Source of the DNA: Frateuria edaphi
GTDB lineage: Bacteria > Pseudomonadota > Gammaproteobacteria > Xanthomonadales > Rhodanobacteraceae
Assembly: GCF_021117405.1 (NCBI RefSeq)
Contig: NZ_CP088251.1
Coordinates: 3,085,001-3,149,000, forward strand
Reading direction: 5' to 3'
Length of the DNA: 64,000 nt
A program made the translations under genes and the position numbers. The notes under the pieces were generated by a model. The model saw nothing but the letters and a program-made list of their open reading frames with translations, did not search any database and was not told the DNA's origin. Of this stretch, positions 49,068 through 60,994 are shown piece by piece; positions within the stretch are counted from its first letter, which is position 1; each line of letters begins with the position of its first letter.

Positions 49068-49406
49068 ATGCACAAGACCCTGCTTGCCGCGCTCATCGGC
49101 GCCAGCGTGTTCGCCGCGCCTGCATTCGCCCAAGTGATCCCCGGCAGTGCCGGCCAGGCAAGCGCCCATGGCTCGACGCACGCCGGCGCGACCGCGCCGG
49201 GCTTGAACGCAAACGCCAGCACCGGCATCGGCACCACAACGTCGACGACCGACGCATCGGGCGCGCAACCGCTCGGCTTGGGCGGCCTGCTCAAGCAAAC
49301 GCAGGCGGCTGATGCGGCCACCGATACGCCCACCGAAGGCGCCGGTCCGACCGGCGACCTGAACGCGAAAGCCCGCGAGAAGTTGCGCGCCGCGCACGGG
49401 CATTGA
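49068..49406 (+). CDS. small secreted protein, paralogue 2
   Basis: A 112-residue protein whose signal peptide (1-22, AFA-QV) is nearly identical to that of the 48288 gene. The mature part is Ala/Gly/Thr-rich, and both proteins end AHGH/EHGH. GGAGGATCCC precedes the ATG. No known family. The pair is probably co-regulated through the shared upstream module. Confidence 0.75.
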   Translation: MHKTLLAALIGASVFAAPAFAQVIPGSAGQASAHGSTHAGATAPGLNANASTGIGTTTSTTDASGAQPLGLGGLLKQTQAADAATDTPTEGAGPTGDLNAKAREKLRAAHGH

Positions 49407-49444
49407 CGCCCCCGGCGGGCAGCTCCGTCTATCGGACTGCCCGC

Positions 49445-51289
49445 TCAGGCGAGCGCATCTTCCGCGGCGACGAAACCGCCGGTCTGACGCTGCCACAACC
49501 TCGCGTACAACCCCCCGTGCGCGATCAACTGCGCATGCGTGCCGCTTTCCACGATCCGCCCCTTGTCCAGCACGACGAGGCGGTCCATCCGGGCGATGGT
49601 CGACAGGCGGTGCGCGATGGCGATCACCGTCTTGCCCTCCATGAGCAGGTCAAGGCTTTCCTGGATGGCCGCCTCGGCCTCCGAGTCCAGCGCGCTGGTG
49701 GCCTCATCCAGGATCAGGATCGGCGCGTCCTTGAGCAGCACGCGCGCGATCGCAATGCGCTGGCGCTGGCCGCCGGAAAGCTTCACGCCACGCTCGCCCA
49801 CGTAAGCGTCGTAGCCGCGGCGCCCTTCACCGTCGGACAGCGTCGGGATGAACTCGTCCGCGCGCGCCTTGCGTACCGCCTCGGCAATCTGCATTTCACT
49901 GGCGCCGGGGCGACCGTAGAGCAGGTTGTCGCGGATCGAGCGATGCAGCAGCGAGGTGTCCTGGGTAACCACGCCGATCTGCGAGCGCAGGCTTTCCTGG
50001 GTGACCCGGGCGATGTCCTGGCCGTCGACGAGGATGTGCCCACCCTCCAGGTCGTACAGCCGCAGCAGCACGTTCACCAGTGTCGACTTGCCCGCGCCGG
50101 AAGGGCCGACCAGGCCGATCTTCTCGCCCGCGCGCACGGCAAGATCGAGCCCCGAGATGACGCCACCGGCCTTGCCGTAGTGGAAGTGGATGTCGTCGAA
50201 ACGTACCTCGCCGCGCGTGACTTCCAGCGGCATCGCGCCCGGCGCGTCCTGCACCGCGCGCGGTTGCGCGATAGTCGTCATGCCGTCCTGCACCGTGCCG
50301 ATGTTCTCGAAGATGCCGTTGACCACCCACATGATCCAGCCGGACATGTTGTTGATGCGGATCACCAGCCCGGTCGACAACGCGATCGCCCCCACCGTGA
50401 CCTTGCCGTGGCTCCACAGCCACAGCGCCAGCCCCGAGGTGCCCACGATCAGGAAGCCGTTGAGCGTGGTGATGGTGGCGTCCATCGCGGTGGTCTGGCG
50501 CGTCATCGCGCGCGTCTTGTCGACCTGTTCGCGCAGCGCGTCGGCCACGTAGGCCTCCTCCCGCCGCGTGTGTGCGAAGAGCTTGAGCGTGAACACGTTG
50601 CTGTAGCCGTCGACGATGCGCCCCATCAGCTTCGAGCGCGCCTCCGAGGCTTTCCACGAACGCTGCCGCGTGCGCGGGATGAAGAACGCCAGCGTGGCGA
50701 TGTAGAGCAGCAGCCACAGCACCAGCGGCGCCGCCAGCCAGACATCGGCCTGCGCGAACATCACGATGGCGCTTCCGGTGTAGATCGCCACGTACCAGAT
50801 CGCATCGACGATCTGCACCGCCGATTCGCGCAACGAGCTGCCGGTCTGCATGATGCGGTTGGCGATGCGTCCGGCGAAGTCGTTCTGGAAAAAGGCCAGG
50901 CTCTGGCGGATCACGTAGCGGTGGTTCTGCCAGCGGATGCGGGCGGTCACGTTGGGCACGATCGCCTGGTTGACGAGCAGGTCGTGCATGGCGTTGAACA
51001 TCGGTCGCGCGATGAGCGCCACGAACGCCATCCAGGCCAGCTCGCGTCCGTGCTGACGGAAGAACGCCACGCCCTCGGCCGACTTGGCCATGTCCACCAA
51101 CCGGCCGATGAAGGCGAACAGCGACACCTCGATGATCGAGACGAAGAAGCCCACCACCAGCACCGCCGCGAACATCGGCCACACCTGGCGCAGGTAGAAC
51201 AGGTAGAAGCGCCCGGGCGTTGCCGGCGGCATGACATCGACCGGCTCCTTGAACGGGTCGATCAGGGATTCAAACCAGCGGAAGAGCAT
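49445..51289 (-). CDS. ABC transporter, fused membrane and ATP-binding domains
   Basis: A 614-residue type I exporter half-transporter. Six membrane segments lie in the N-terminal 330 residues. The ATPase has Walker A GPSGAGKSTLVNVLLR, signature KLSGGQRQRIAIARVLL and Walker B ILILDEATSALD, with switch IAHRLSTI. MsbA/HlyB-like; the substrate is unknown. The ATG at 51289 has AGGTGAG about 9 bases before it; a GTG at 51301 is the alternative. Confidence 0.9.
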   Translation of the reverse strand: MLFRWFESLIDPFKEPVDVMPPATPGRFYLFYLRQVWPMFAAVLVVGFFVSIIEVSLFAFIGRLVDMAKSAEGVAFFRQHGRELAWMAFVALIARPMFNAMHDLLVNQAIVPNVTARIRWQNHRYVIRQSLAFFQNDFAGRIANRIMQTGSSLRESAVQIVDAIWYVAIYTGSAIVMFAQADVWLAAPLVLWLLLYIATLAFFIPRTRQRSWKASEARSKLMGRIVDGYSNVFTLKLFAHTRREEAYVADALREQVDKTRAMTRQTTAMDATITTLNGFLIVGTSGLALWLWSHGKVTVGAIALSTGLVIRINNMSGWIMWVVNGIFENIGTVQDGMTTIAQPRAVQDAPGAMPLEVTRGEVRFDDIHFHYGKAGGVISGLDLAVRAGEKIGLVGPSGAGKSTLVNVLLRLYDLEGGHILVDGQDIARVTQESLRSQIGVVTQDTSLLHRSIRDNLLYGRPGASEMQIAEAVRKARADEFIPTLSDGEGRRGYDAYVGERGVKLSGGQRQRIAIARVLLKDAPILILDEATSALDSEAEAAIQESLDLLMEGKTVIAIAHRLSTIARMDRLVVLDKGRIVESGTHAQLIAHGGLYARLWQRQTGGFVAAEDALA

Positions 51290-51301
51290 GGGAGGGCTCA
51301 C

Positions 51302-51809
51302 CTGGGGGGAACGCCCATTGTGGACCAGCCGCCGGCACGCCCGCAGTGAACGCTAGCAGCGTCGCCCGAGCGATCCGTGCGGCCACGCTCGCGGGCACGC
51401 ACGCGTACTGCAATCGCACCTGGCCGCCTCCCTTGCCTTAGGCTCCGAGCGCCCGCGGCAAAGCGGCGGCAGCTCCTCTATGAGCGTCGGATTTACCAGG
51501 CAAAGCGAGCTGGCGCCAAGCTCTTCAGCGCCATCGTGTTGCGTCCGGGCCATTTCTTTTGGTTACTTTTCTTTAAGCCAGCCAAGAAAAGTGACTCGAG
51601 CGCCGTCGGGCAATCGAAAGCCCGCGGCAGGCGAGCCAGGTCGCGGGGAGCCCACGCCAGAGCAGCCACGCAGCGGACGGTCGGAAGCCCAATCGCCCCA
51701 GGCGCGCGCGCCTTTGTCGCGGCAAGGTGCTCCCATGGCCCTTCGCCGGCACAAAAAGAAAACCCCGCGCGAGGCGGGGTTTTCCTGGGTACTGCGGTGA
51801 GCGTCGGAC
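51302..51809. repeat. intergenic region with a dispersed hairpin repeat
   Basis: A 508-bp gap between the ABC exporter and groEL. Its middle holds an intergenic element of a type common in Xanthomonadales: GTTACTTTTCTT (51562-51573) pairs with AAGAAAAGTGAC (51584-51595). The surrounding open frames (51377-51916 and 51480-51800) translate this element and are not believed to be genes. The groEL terminator is at the right edge. Confidence 0.55.
51752..51784 (-). terminator. rho-independent terminator of groEL
   Basis: On the minus strand, GAAAACCCCGC (51784-51774) pairs with GCGGGGTTTTC (51768-51758), followed by TTTTTG. The loop has 5 bases. Confidence 0.88.
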
Positions 51810-53465
<1,656 letters not shown>

Positions 53466-53518
53466 TTATCCTTCGAATTCGATGGGTAGATTGCGGAGAG
53501 TCGTGCGGGAGAGGCTGA

Positions 53519-53812
53519 TCAGCCTTCGATCACCGCGACGATGTCGTCTTCCTTCAGGAAGACCAGCTCTTCGCCGTCGATCTTGATTTCCTGGCCGGCG
53601 TACTTGCCGAACAGCACGGTGTCGCCTTCCTTCAGGCTCATCGGACGGACGTTGCCGTCTTCGAGGATGCGGCCGGTGCCGGCGGCAATGACCTTGCCGC
53701 GGGTCGGCTTCTCGGTGGCGCTGTCGGGGATGACGATGCCGCCGGCGGAGACGCGCTCCTCTTCCAGGCGCTTGACGATGACGCGATCGTGCAGCGGACG
53801 CAGTTTGCTCAT
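53519..53812 (-). CDS. groES: co-chaperonin GroES
   Basis: A 97-residue ring-forming partner of GroEL with [16 protein letters not shown] at the N-terminus, the mobile loop [18 protein letters not shown] and [17 protein letters not shown]. First gene of the groESL operon. Confidence 0.98.
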   Translation of the reverse strand: MSKLRPLHDRVIVKRLEEERVSAGGIVIPDSATEKPTRGKVIAAGTGRILEDGNVRPMSLKEGDTVLFGKYAGQEIKIDGEELVFLKEDDIVAVIEG

Positions 53813-53865
53813 GGATGGGACTCCACAGTTCGGGTTGAAAGAAGGTGAGGATCACCGGGACGCTG

Positions 53866-53892
53866 TTAGCACTCGGTGATGGTGAGTGCCAA
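53866..53892 (-). promoter_or_regulatory. CIRCE operator (HrcA binding site)
   Basis: TTAGCACTC-N9-GAGTGCCAA matches the CIRCE consensus with one mismatch. It lies 54 bases before the groES start, directly beside the -10. HrcA repression of groESL under non-stress conditions is expected. Confidence 0.93.
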
Positions 53893-53919
53893 TTCTAGCG
53901 ACGCAGTCCGCCCCTGCAA
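53892..53919 (-). promoter_or_regulatory. groESL promoter
   Basis: On the minus strand TAGAAT (53897-53892) is the -10 and TTGCAG (53919-53914) the -35, with a 16-bp spacer. The -10 touches the CIRCE element. Confidence 0.6.
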
Positions 53920-54177
53920 GAGGGTGAAGCGCGATTGGCACAGCAGGTGGGGTGGTGCGGACAGGGTTTCAAGGGTTGCCGCCCACGGCCCGGGGCGCCG
54001 CCTCGCATTCGATGCCACGGCCGCCCCTTGCAAGTGCGCACCTGGACGCGACCGCCATGCCTGGCCTGCCATGCGGTTGCGCGCAGGTGCGCTCGGACAG
54101 CGCTTTCGGCAAACGGGAGGGACGCGGCGCCGTGCTCGAACCATCTCCGCGCAGGAGAGGGGCTACCATCTCGCGCC

Positions 54178-54519
54178 ATGCCTGGCACCTCCGTCCTGCT
54201 CTGCTATTGCACCTGTCCCGACGCCGGCAGCGCCCAGCGCATCGCCGAGGCGCTGGTGGCCGAACGCCTGGCCGCCTGCGTGAACCGTCTGCCCGGCATT
54301 GCCTCGACCTACCGCTGGCAAGGCAAAATCACCACCGACAGCGAGCAGCTTCTGCTGATCAAGACGACGGACGCGCGCTTCGACGCCCTGCGCACGCGCC
54401 TGCTGGCGCTGCATCCGTACGACCTGCCCGAACTCATCGCCGTGCCCATCGAGCACGCCCATGCGCCTTACCTGGACTGGGTCCGCGACGCCACTGACGA
54501 GACAGCGCAAGACTGCTGA
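54178..54519 (+). CDS. cutA: divalent-cation tolerance protein CutA
   Basis: A 113-residue trimeric protein: CTCPDAGSAQRIAEALVAERLAACVNRLPG, then YRWQGKI, LLIKTTDARF and HPYDLPELIAVPI. Role in metal tolerance or signalling is not settled. groESL-cutA-dsbD order is common in gammaproteobacteria. Confidence 0.95.
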   Translation: MPGTSVLLCYCTCPDAGSAQRIAEALVAERLAACVNRLPGIASTYRWQGKITTDSEQLLLIKTTDARFDALRTRLLALHPYDLPELIAVPIEHAHAPYLDWVRDATDETAQDC

Positions 54520-54576
54520 CAACCCTTGTCAGTGGCATCCCGGCAAACTTGCCTTCCCCGTTGCCCGCTCTCCAAG

Positions 54577-55473
54577 ATGAAGAAGATCGATCTTGCCGTC
54601 CTGCTGTCGCTGGGCGCCCTGTGGGGCGGCTCGTTCCTGTTCATGCGCATGGGCGCGGGCGCCTTCGGCGCGCTCCCGCTGGCCGGCCTGCGCGCCATCG
54701 GCGCGGCGCTGTGCTTCCTGCCGCTGCTGGCCTCGCGCCGGCGGCTGGCCGAATGGCGCGCCCATTGGTGGCCGATCGCCGTGGTCGGGCTGACCAACTC
54801 GGCGCTGCCCTTCCTGCTGTTCACCTTCGCCACGCGCAGCCTGCCAGCCGGCCTGGCCTCGATCATCGACGGCATGACGCCGATGTTCGCCGCGCTGATC
54901 GGCTGGCTGTGGCTGGGCCAGCGGCTGGATGCCTGGCGCGGCGCCGGGCTGGTAGCCGGATTTGCCGGGATCCTCTGGCTGGCCCAGGGCAGCCTCGCGT
55001 TGGCGCCGGGCGCGGGGCTCGCGCTGCTTGCCTGCATCGCGGCCACCGTGCTTTACGGCTACGCGGTGCACTACACCCACCTGCGCCTGGCGGGCGTCAC
55101 GCCGCTGGTGGTGACGGTCGGCAGCCACATGGTCGCCGCGCTCGTGCTGCTGCCGACGACGGTGCTGGCCTGGCCGGACCAGGCGCCGCCGATGCAGGCG
55201 TGGCTGGCGGCCGCCGGACTGGCCGTGCTGTGCACCGCGCTGGCCTACGTGCTGTTTTTCTGGGTGCTGGCCCGGGTCGGTGCCGTGCGGATCATGGTGA
55301 TCCCCTACCTGATCCCCGCCTTCGGCGTGCTGTGGGGCGCGCTGCTGCTGGACGAGCCGGTGACCGCGCGCATGGTCGGCGGCTGCGCGATCATCCTGCT
55401 GGGCACCGCGCTCACCACCGGATGGGTGCGTCCGCGCCGGGCCGGACCACCGCTGGCGGCCGAGGAGACATAA
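54577..55473 (+). CDS. EamA/DMT-family transporter
   Basis: A 298-residue protein with ten membrane segments in two EamA repeats (about 5-140 and 150-290). It probably exports small metabolites; the substrate is unknown. The ATG at 54577 gives the usual N-terminus close to the first membrane segment. Confidence 0.9.
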   Translation: MKKIDLAVLLSLGALWGGSFLFMRMGAGAFGALPLAGLRAIGAALCFLPLLASRRRLAEWRAHWWPIAVVGLTNSALPFLLFTFATRSLPAGLASIIDGMTPMFAALIGWLWLGQRLDAWRGAGLVAGFAGILWLAQGSLALAPGAGLALLACIAATVLYGYAVHYTHLRLAGVTPLVVTVGSHMVAALVLLPTTVLAWPDQAPPMQAWLAAAGLAVLCTALAYVLFFWVLARVGAVRIMVIPYLIPAFGVLWGALLLDEPVTARMVGGCAIILLGTALTTGWVRPRRAGPPLAAEET

Positions 55474-55513
55474 GGCCGCAACGCCGGCTGGCCAGGCGCG
55501 CGATGGGTCCATA

Positions 55514-57733
55514 ATGGATTTCCTTCACCGCGCCGCTGGAGACGCGATGCGCCCGATGATCGGCCGCCTGGCCGCCCGCCTGCCGATGTTGCTGGTGCTG
55601 TTCTGCCTGGCCGCGCTGTCGCGTCCGTCGTTCGCGCAGGAAGAGGACGGCCTGCTGCCGGTCACCCAGGCCTACCGGCTCTCCACCGACACCTCCACTC
55701 CGGGCGTGCTCAAGCTGCACTGGGACATCGCGCCGGACTATTACCTCTACCGTGGCCGCATGAAGTTCAAGCCGGCCGATGGGGTGACCCTGGGCGAGGC
55801 GACGTTCCCGGACGGCGAGAAGCACCACGACGAATACCTGGGCGACGTGGAGATCTATCACCACACGATCGACGCCAGCGTGCCCTACACACTCGCGCCG
55901 GGCAGCACGCGGTTGCGGGTTGGCGTGCAGTTCCAGGGCTGCCACGAGGTCGATCCGAAGATCTGCTACCCGCCACATACCGAGCAACTGGACCTGCCGC
56001 TACCGGCGGGCACCGCCGCCAGCGGCGGCGGATCGCTCGGCGCCGCGCTGCAAAGCCTGGGCGCGACCCACGGCTCCTCCGGCAGCGATGCGCCATTGCC
56101 TGCCGAACAGGCCTTCAGGCTCGAAGCAGTGGCTCAGGATGCGCGCCACCTCCTGCTGCGCTGGTCGATGCCGCCCGGCTACTACCTTTACCGCGACCAG
56201 ACCCGGCTGCAGCTGCGTGACGCCAAGGGCGTGGAGCTCACGCCGCAATGGCCGGCCGGCACGCGCAAGGATGATCCGCACTTCGGCAGCGTCACCGTCT
56301 ACTTCAACGAACTGGACCTGCCGGTCACCGTCGCGGGTGACATCGGCGGCCGCACGCGCCTGGCGCTGGAAGCCAGCTTCCAGGGCTGCCAGGACGGCGG
56401 CCTGTGCTATCCGATGATGACGCGCGCGCTGGACGTCGAGCTCGGCGGCGCGCAACCCGCGACCGGCATGCCCACGGCCACCACGCCCGAGGCTCCGCCG
56501 GCCGCCGCCGGGCAAGGCCCGCTGCAAACCAGCCTGTGGCTAGCGCTGCTGCTTGCCCTTGGCGGCGGCCTGGTGCTCAACCTCATGCCGTGCGTGCTGC
56601 CGGTGCTGTCGATCAAGGCCGTCGGCCTGCTGGAGAGCGGCGAGAGCCCGGCCCGCGCGCGGGCCCATGCGATCGCCTACACCGCCGGCGTACTGGTGAG
56701 CTTCGTGGCACTGGGCCTGGGCATCCTCGCCCTGCGCTCGGCTGGCCATGCGTTGGGCTGGGGCACGCAGTTGCAGCAACCGCTGCTGGTCGGCGTGCTG
56801 GCGCTGGTCATGCTGGCGGTGGGCTTGTCGATGTCCGGGCTGGTGCAATTCGGCGCCTCGCTGGGCAATACCGGCGCCGGGCTCGCCTCGCGCGGCGGCA
56901 TGGCCGGCGACTTCTTCACGGGCGTGCTGGCCGTGGTGGTGGCCAGTCCCTGCACGGCGCCGTTCATGGGCAGCGCACTGGCCTTTGCCTTCGCCGCGCC
57001 GGCCGCATACGCACTGCTGGTGTTCGTGGCGCTCGGTCTTGGCCTGGCGCTGCCGTTCCTGGCAGTCGGCTTCGTGCCCGCACTCGCGCGGCGGCTGCCA
57101 CGGCCGGGTCGCTGGATGGAAACGCTCAAGCAGCTGCTCGCCTTCCCGATGTACCTCACGGCCGCCTGGCTGGCCTGGGTGCTCGCCAACCAGCGCGGCG
57201 CCGACGCGGTGGGCCTGCTGCTGGTCGCGGCAGTATTCCTGGCGCTAAGCCTGTGGTGGTTCGAGCGCAGCCGCGGTCGCGCCGGCCTGGTGCGCGCGCC
57301 GGTGCTGCTGGCGCTGCTGGCCACCGCGGTGCCGCTGTACGCGCTGGCCCGGCTGCCGCCGCCGGTGCGCGCGGCGCAGGCCGACACCGGCGTGGTTGCC
57401 TACAGTCCGCAAAAGCTCGCCGAGCTGCGCGCCGCGGGCACCCCGGTGTTCGTCGACATGACCGCCGACTGGTGTGTCACCTGCAAGGCCAACGAGCACA
57501 CGGTGCTGGACACGGCCGCCTTCCGCGCGCTGCTGCAGCGCACCGGCGCGGTCTACATGAGGGGCGACTGGACCGACGTGAACCCCACCATTGCCGCCTT
57601 CCTGGAGCACTACCACTCGCCCGGCGTGCCGCTGTACGTGGTGTTCCCGCGCGGTGGCGGCGAAGGGCTCAAGCTGCCGACGGTGCTCACTTCCGGGCTG
57701 GTCGAACAAGCCCTGACCGAGGCGGCGCGCTGA
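55514..57733 (+). CDS. dsbD: thiol:disulfide interchange protein DsbD with duplicated N-terminal domain
   Basis: Carries electrons from cytoplasmic thioredoxin to the periplasm. The 739-residue protein has a signal peptide (about 1-41). Two N-terminal DsbD-alpha domains follow (about 48-163 and 198-310), each with a cysteine pair (C143/C151 and C292/C298). About eight membrane segments with the DsbD cysteines (NLMPCVLPVLSIK; ASPCTAPFMG) come next. The C-terminal thioredoxin domain has DWCVTCKANE. E. coli DsbD is 565 residues with one alpha domain. tlpA follows immediately. Confidence 0.92.
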   Translation: MDFLHRAAGDAMRPMIGRLAARLPMLLVLFCLAALSRPSFAQEEDGLLPVTQAYRLSTDTSTPGVLKLHWDIAPDYYLYRGRMKFKPADGVTLGEATFPDGEKHHDEYLGDVEIYHHTIDASVPYTLAPGSTRLRVGVQFQGCHEVDPKICYPPHTEQLDLPLPAGTAASGGGSLGAALQSLGATHGSSGSDAPLPAEQAFRLEAVAQDARHLLLRWSMPPGYYLYRDQTRLQLRDAKGVELTPQWPAGTRKDDPHFGSVTVYFNELDLPVTVAGDIGGRTRLALEASFQGCQDGGLCYPMMTRALDVELGGAQPATGMPTATTPEAPPAAAGQGPLQTSLWLALLLALGGGLVLNLMPCVLPVLSIKAVGLLESGESPARARAHAIAYTAGVLVSFVALGLGILALRSAGHALGWGTQLQQPLLVGVLALVMLAVGLSMSGLVQFGASLGNTGAGLASRGGMAGDFFTGVLAVVVASPCTAPFMGSALAFAFAAPAAYALLVFVALGLGLALPFLAVGFVPALARRLPRPGRWMETLKQLLAFPMYLTAAWLAWVLANQRGADAVGLLLVAAVFLALSLWWFERSRGRAGLVRAPVLLALLATAVPLYALARLPPPVRAAQADTGVVAYSPQKLAELRAAGTPVFVDMTADWCVTCKANEHTVLDTAAFRALLQRTGAVYMRGDWTDVNPTIAAFLEHYHSPGVPLYVVFPRGGGEGLKLPTVLTSGLVEQALTEAAR

Positions 57734-57734
57734 C

Positions 57735-58262
57735 ATGATGACCCGCGCGAGCTGGCTGATCCTCGCCCTGGCGGTGCTCGCCGCCGCCGCCGGCGGCTGG
57801 CTGCAGCACGCTTCGCGCGAACGGCGCGGGGCGGACCTGGGCGGCCAGCCGGCCCCGGCCCTGCAACTGCCCGACCTGGACGGGCGCACGCATACCCTCG
57901 CCGACTTCACCGGTCGCCGCGTGCTGGTCAATTTCTGGGCCAGCTGGTGCGGCCCGTGCCTGAAAGAGATGCCGGCGCTGGCCGCGGCGCAGGCCCGCTT
58001 CGGCGGCGATCATCCGGTCGTGGTGGGCATCGCCATGGATACGCCGGAGAACGTGCGCGCCTACCTCGAGGCGTACCCGGTCAACTACCCGATCCTGATC
58101 GGCCGACTGGAGGACCCCGACAGCGCGCGCCAGCTGGGCGATCACGCCAGCGTGCTGCCTTACAGCGTGCTGCTCGATGCCGACGGCACGGTGCTGGCCA
58201 GCCATGCCGGCGTGCTGGATGCGGCGACGCTCGAGCGGTGGCTGGGCAAGCCAAACCCGTAG
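57735..58262 (+). CDS. TlpA-family thioredoxin-like protein
   Basis: A 175-residue membrane-anchored or exported thioredoxin (N-terminal hydrophobic stretch 6-22) with the active site WASWCGPCLKEMP. It would receive electrons from the adjacent DsbD and reduce periplasmic disulfides, for example in cytochrome c assembly. It begins 1 bp after the dsbD stop. Confidence 0.92.
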   Translation: MMTRASWLILALAVLAAAAGGWLQHASRERRGADLGGQPAPALQLPDLDGRTHTLADFTGRRVLVNFWASWCGPCLKEMPALAAAQARFGGDHPVVVGIAMDTPENVRAYLEAYPVNYPILIGRLEDPDSARQLGDHASVLPYSVLLDADGTVLASHAGVLDAATLERWLGKPNP

Positions 58263-58272
58263 CAACGCGCGC

Positions 58273-58322
58273 TGTGCGCGACCGGGCGGTTCGATGCGTC
58301 AGGTAGCCGGCGGTCGCGCACA
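58273..58322. repeat. inverted repeat between tlpA and aroQ
   Basis: Perfect 12-bp arms TGTGCGCGACCG (58273-58284) and CGGTCGCGCACA (58311-58322). It resembles the GTGCGCGA-type REP elements of this group. Confidence 0.55.
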
Positions 58323-58483
58323 GGTGCGTTCCCGCAAAGGCTGGCGCACATACGGCCACGCACGGTTCGTGCGCCAGTTCTCCTTCAAACATCGCCGATC
58401 TGCGCCGAACTGGACAACATAAGTCGGGGCGCGCACACTTCGCTCCCTTGCCGGACCGCTCCGGCTGGCTGCCAAGGTGCCGC

Positions 58484-58927
58484 GTGGCGAAACTGCTGGT
58501 CCTGCACGGGCCCAACCTCAACCTGCTGGGCTCGCGCGAGCCGGAGGTCTACGGGCGTGACACGCTCGCGGACGTCGACGCGCGGCTCGCACAGCAGGCG
58601 CGGGTGGCCGGGCATGAACTGGAGAGTTACCAGTCCAACGCCGAGCACGCCCTGGTCGAGCGCGTGCAACAGGCGCGCTCGGAGGGAGTCGACTGGATCC
58701 TGATCAACCCGGCCGCGTTCACCCACACCAGCATCGCGCTGCGGGACGCCCTGGCGGCGGTGGCGATCCCGTTCATCGAGGTGCACCTGTCCAACGTGCA
58801 CGCACGCGAACCGTTCCGCCGGCACTCCTACCTGTCGGACCTGGCGGTGGGCGTGATCTGCGGCTTCGGTGCGAACAGTTACTCGCTTGCGCTCGAGGCC
58901 GCCCTTCAGCGGCTCGCGCCGGCCTGA
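58484..58927 (+). CDS. aroQ: 3-dehydroquinate dehydratase, type II
   Basis: Third step of the shikimate pathway. The 147-residue protein has [53 protein letters not shown] and [18 protein letters not shown] with catalytic residues in place. The GTG at 58484, with AAGG upstream, gives the standard N-terminus. It precedes accB, a conserved order. Confidence 0.95.
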   Translation: MAKLLVLHGPNLNLLGSREPEVYGRDTLADVDARLAQQARVAGHELESYQSNAEHALVERVQQARSEGVDWILINPAAFTHTSIALRDALAAVAIPFIEVHLSNVHAREPFRRHSYLSDLAVGVICGFGANSYSLALEAALQRLAPA

Positions 58928-58986
58928 TTTTTTTCTTTAAAGACCCGACCGGCCGCCCGCGCGGCCCCGAACAAGAAGGCACTCCC

Positions 58987-59448
58987 ATGGATCTGCGCAA
59001 GATCAAGAAGCTGATCGACCTGCTCGAGGAATCCAACCTCGCGGAACTGGAAATCAAGGAAGGCGAGGAAGTCGTGCGCCTCTCGCGCGTGCCGACCGGC
59101 GGCATGGCCGTCGCCGCTCCGGTGGCACTGCAGGCGGCACCGGTCGCCGCTCCCGCGCCGGCCGCCGCACCCGTTGCCGCGGACGCCGCGCCCGCCGCCA
59201 ACGCGCTGCCCGACGGCCACGTCGTGAAGGCGCCGATGGTAGGCACCTTCTATGCCTCGGCCACCCCGGGCGCGGCCGCCTTCGTCAAGGTCGGCCAGCA
59301 GGTCAAGGCTGGCGAGACGCTGGGCATCATCGAGGCGATGAAGATGTTCAACCAGATCGAGGCCGACGTCGCCGGCACCGTGCAGGCGATCCTCGTCGAG
59401 AACGGGCAGCCGGTCGAATTCGACCAGCCGATGTTCGTGATTGCCTGA
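58987..59448 (+). CDS. accB: biotin carboxyl carrier protein of acetyl-CoA carboxylase
   Basis: A 153-residue biotin carrier. The N-terminus [18 protein letters not shown] is typical; an Ala/Pro linker covers 42-74; the lipoyl-like domain has EAMKMFN with the biotinylated K119. It works with AccC in fatty-acid synthesis and is co-transcribed with it (18-bp gap). Confidence 0.98.
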   Translation: MDLRKIKKLIDLLEESNLAELEIKEGEEVVRLSRVPTGGMAVAAPVALQAAPVAAPAPAAAPVAADAAPAANALPDGHVVKAPMVGTFYASATPGAAAFVKVGQQVKAGETLGIIEAMKMFNQIEADVAGTVQAILVENGQPVEFDQPMFVIA

Positions 59449-59466
59449 TCCGGCGGGACTTATCCG

Positions 59467-60834
<1,368 letters not shown>

Positions 60835-60875
60835 TCCACGCGAGCGTCACGGAACCAGCGACCTCGCAACCGCAG

Positions 60876-60957
60876 CGTCATTCCCGCGGAAGCGGGAATC
60901 CATTTCGACCCTTGCCACATCGAAGCAGGATGGATTCCCGCCTTTGCGGGAATGACG
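60876..60957. repeat. CGTCATTCCCGC-type inverted repeat element
   Basis: Two 27-base arms (60876-60902, 60931-60957), each itself a small hairpin (TTCCCGCGGAAGCGGGAA; TTCCCGCCTTTGCGGGAA). They are reverse complements at 24 of 27 positions. A 28-base spacer separates them. This is a REP/MITE-like unit common in proteobacteria. Confidence 0.8.
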
Positions 60958-60994
60958 CCGTGGTGTGTTGAAGGTAACCAGCAAGAACACCCTC

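Larger units (their letters stand above)
53813..54177. promoter_or_regulatory. divergent region groES/cutA
   Basis: A 365-bp gap with the groESL promoter and CIRCE operator at its left end. The rest (53920-54177) is GC-rich, with no clear gene or repeat. A promoter for cutA is not obvious. Confidence 0.5.

Noticed and set aside
49403..51349. 648-codon open frame antisense to the ABC exporter
   Set aside because: Shadow frame; the exporter on the minus strand has all ABC motifs.
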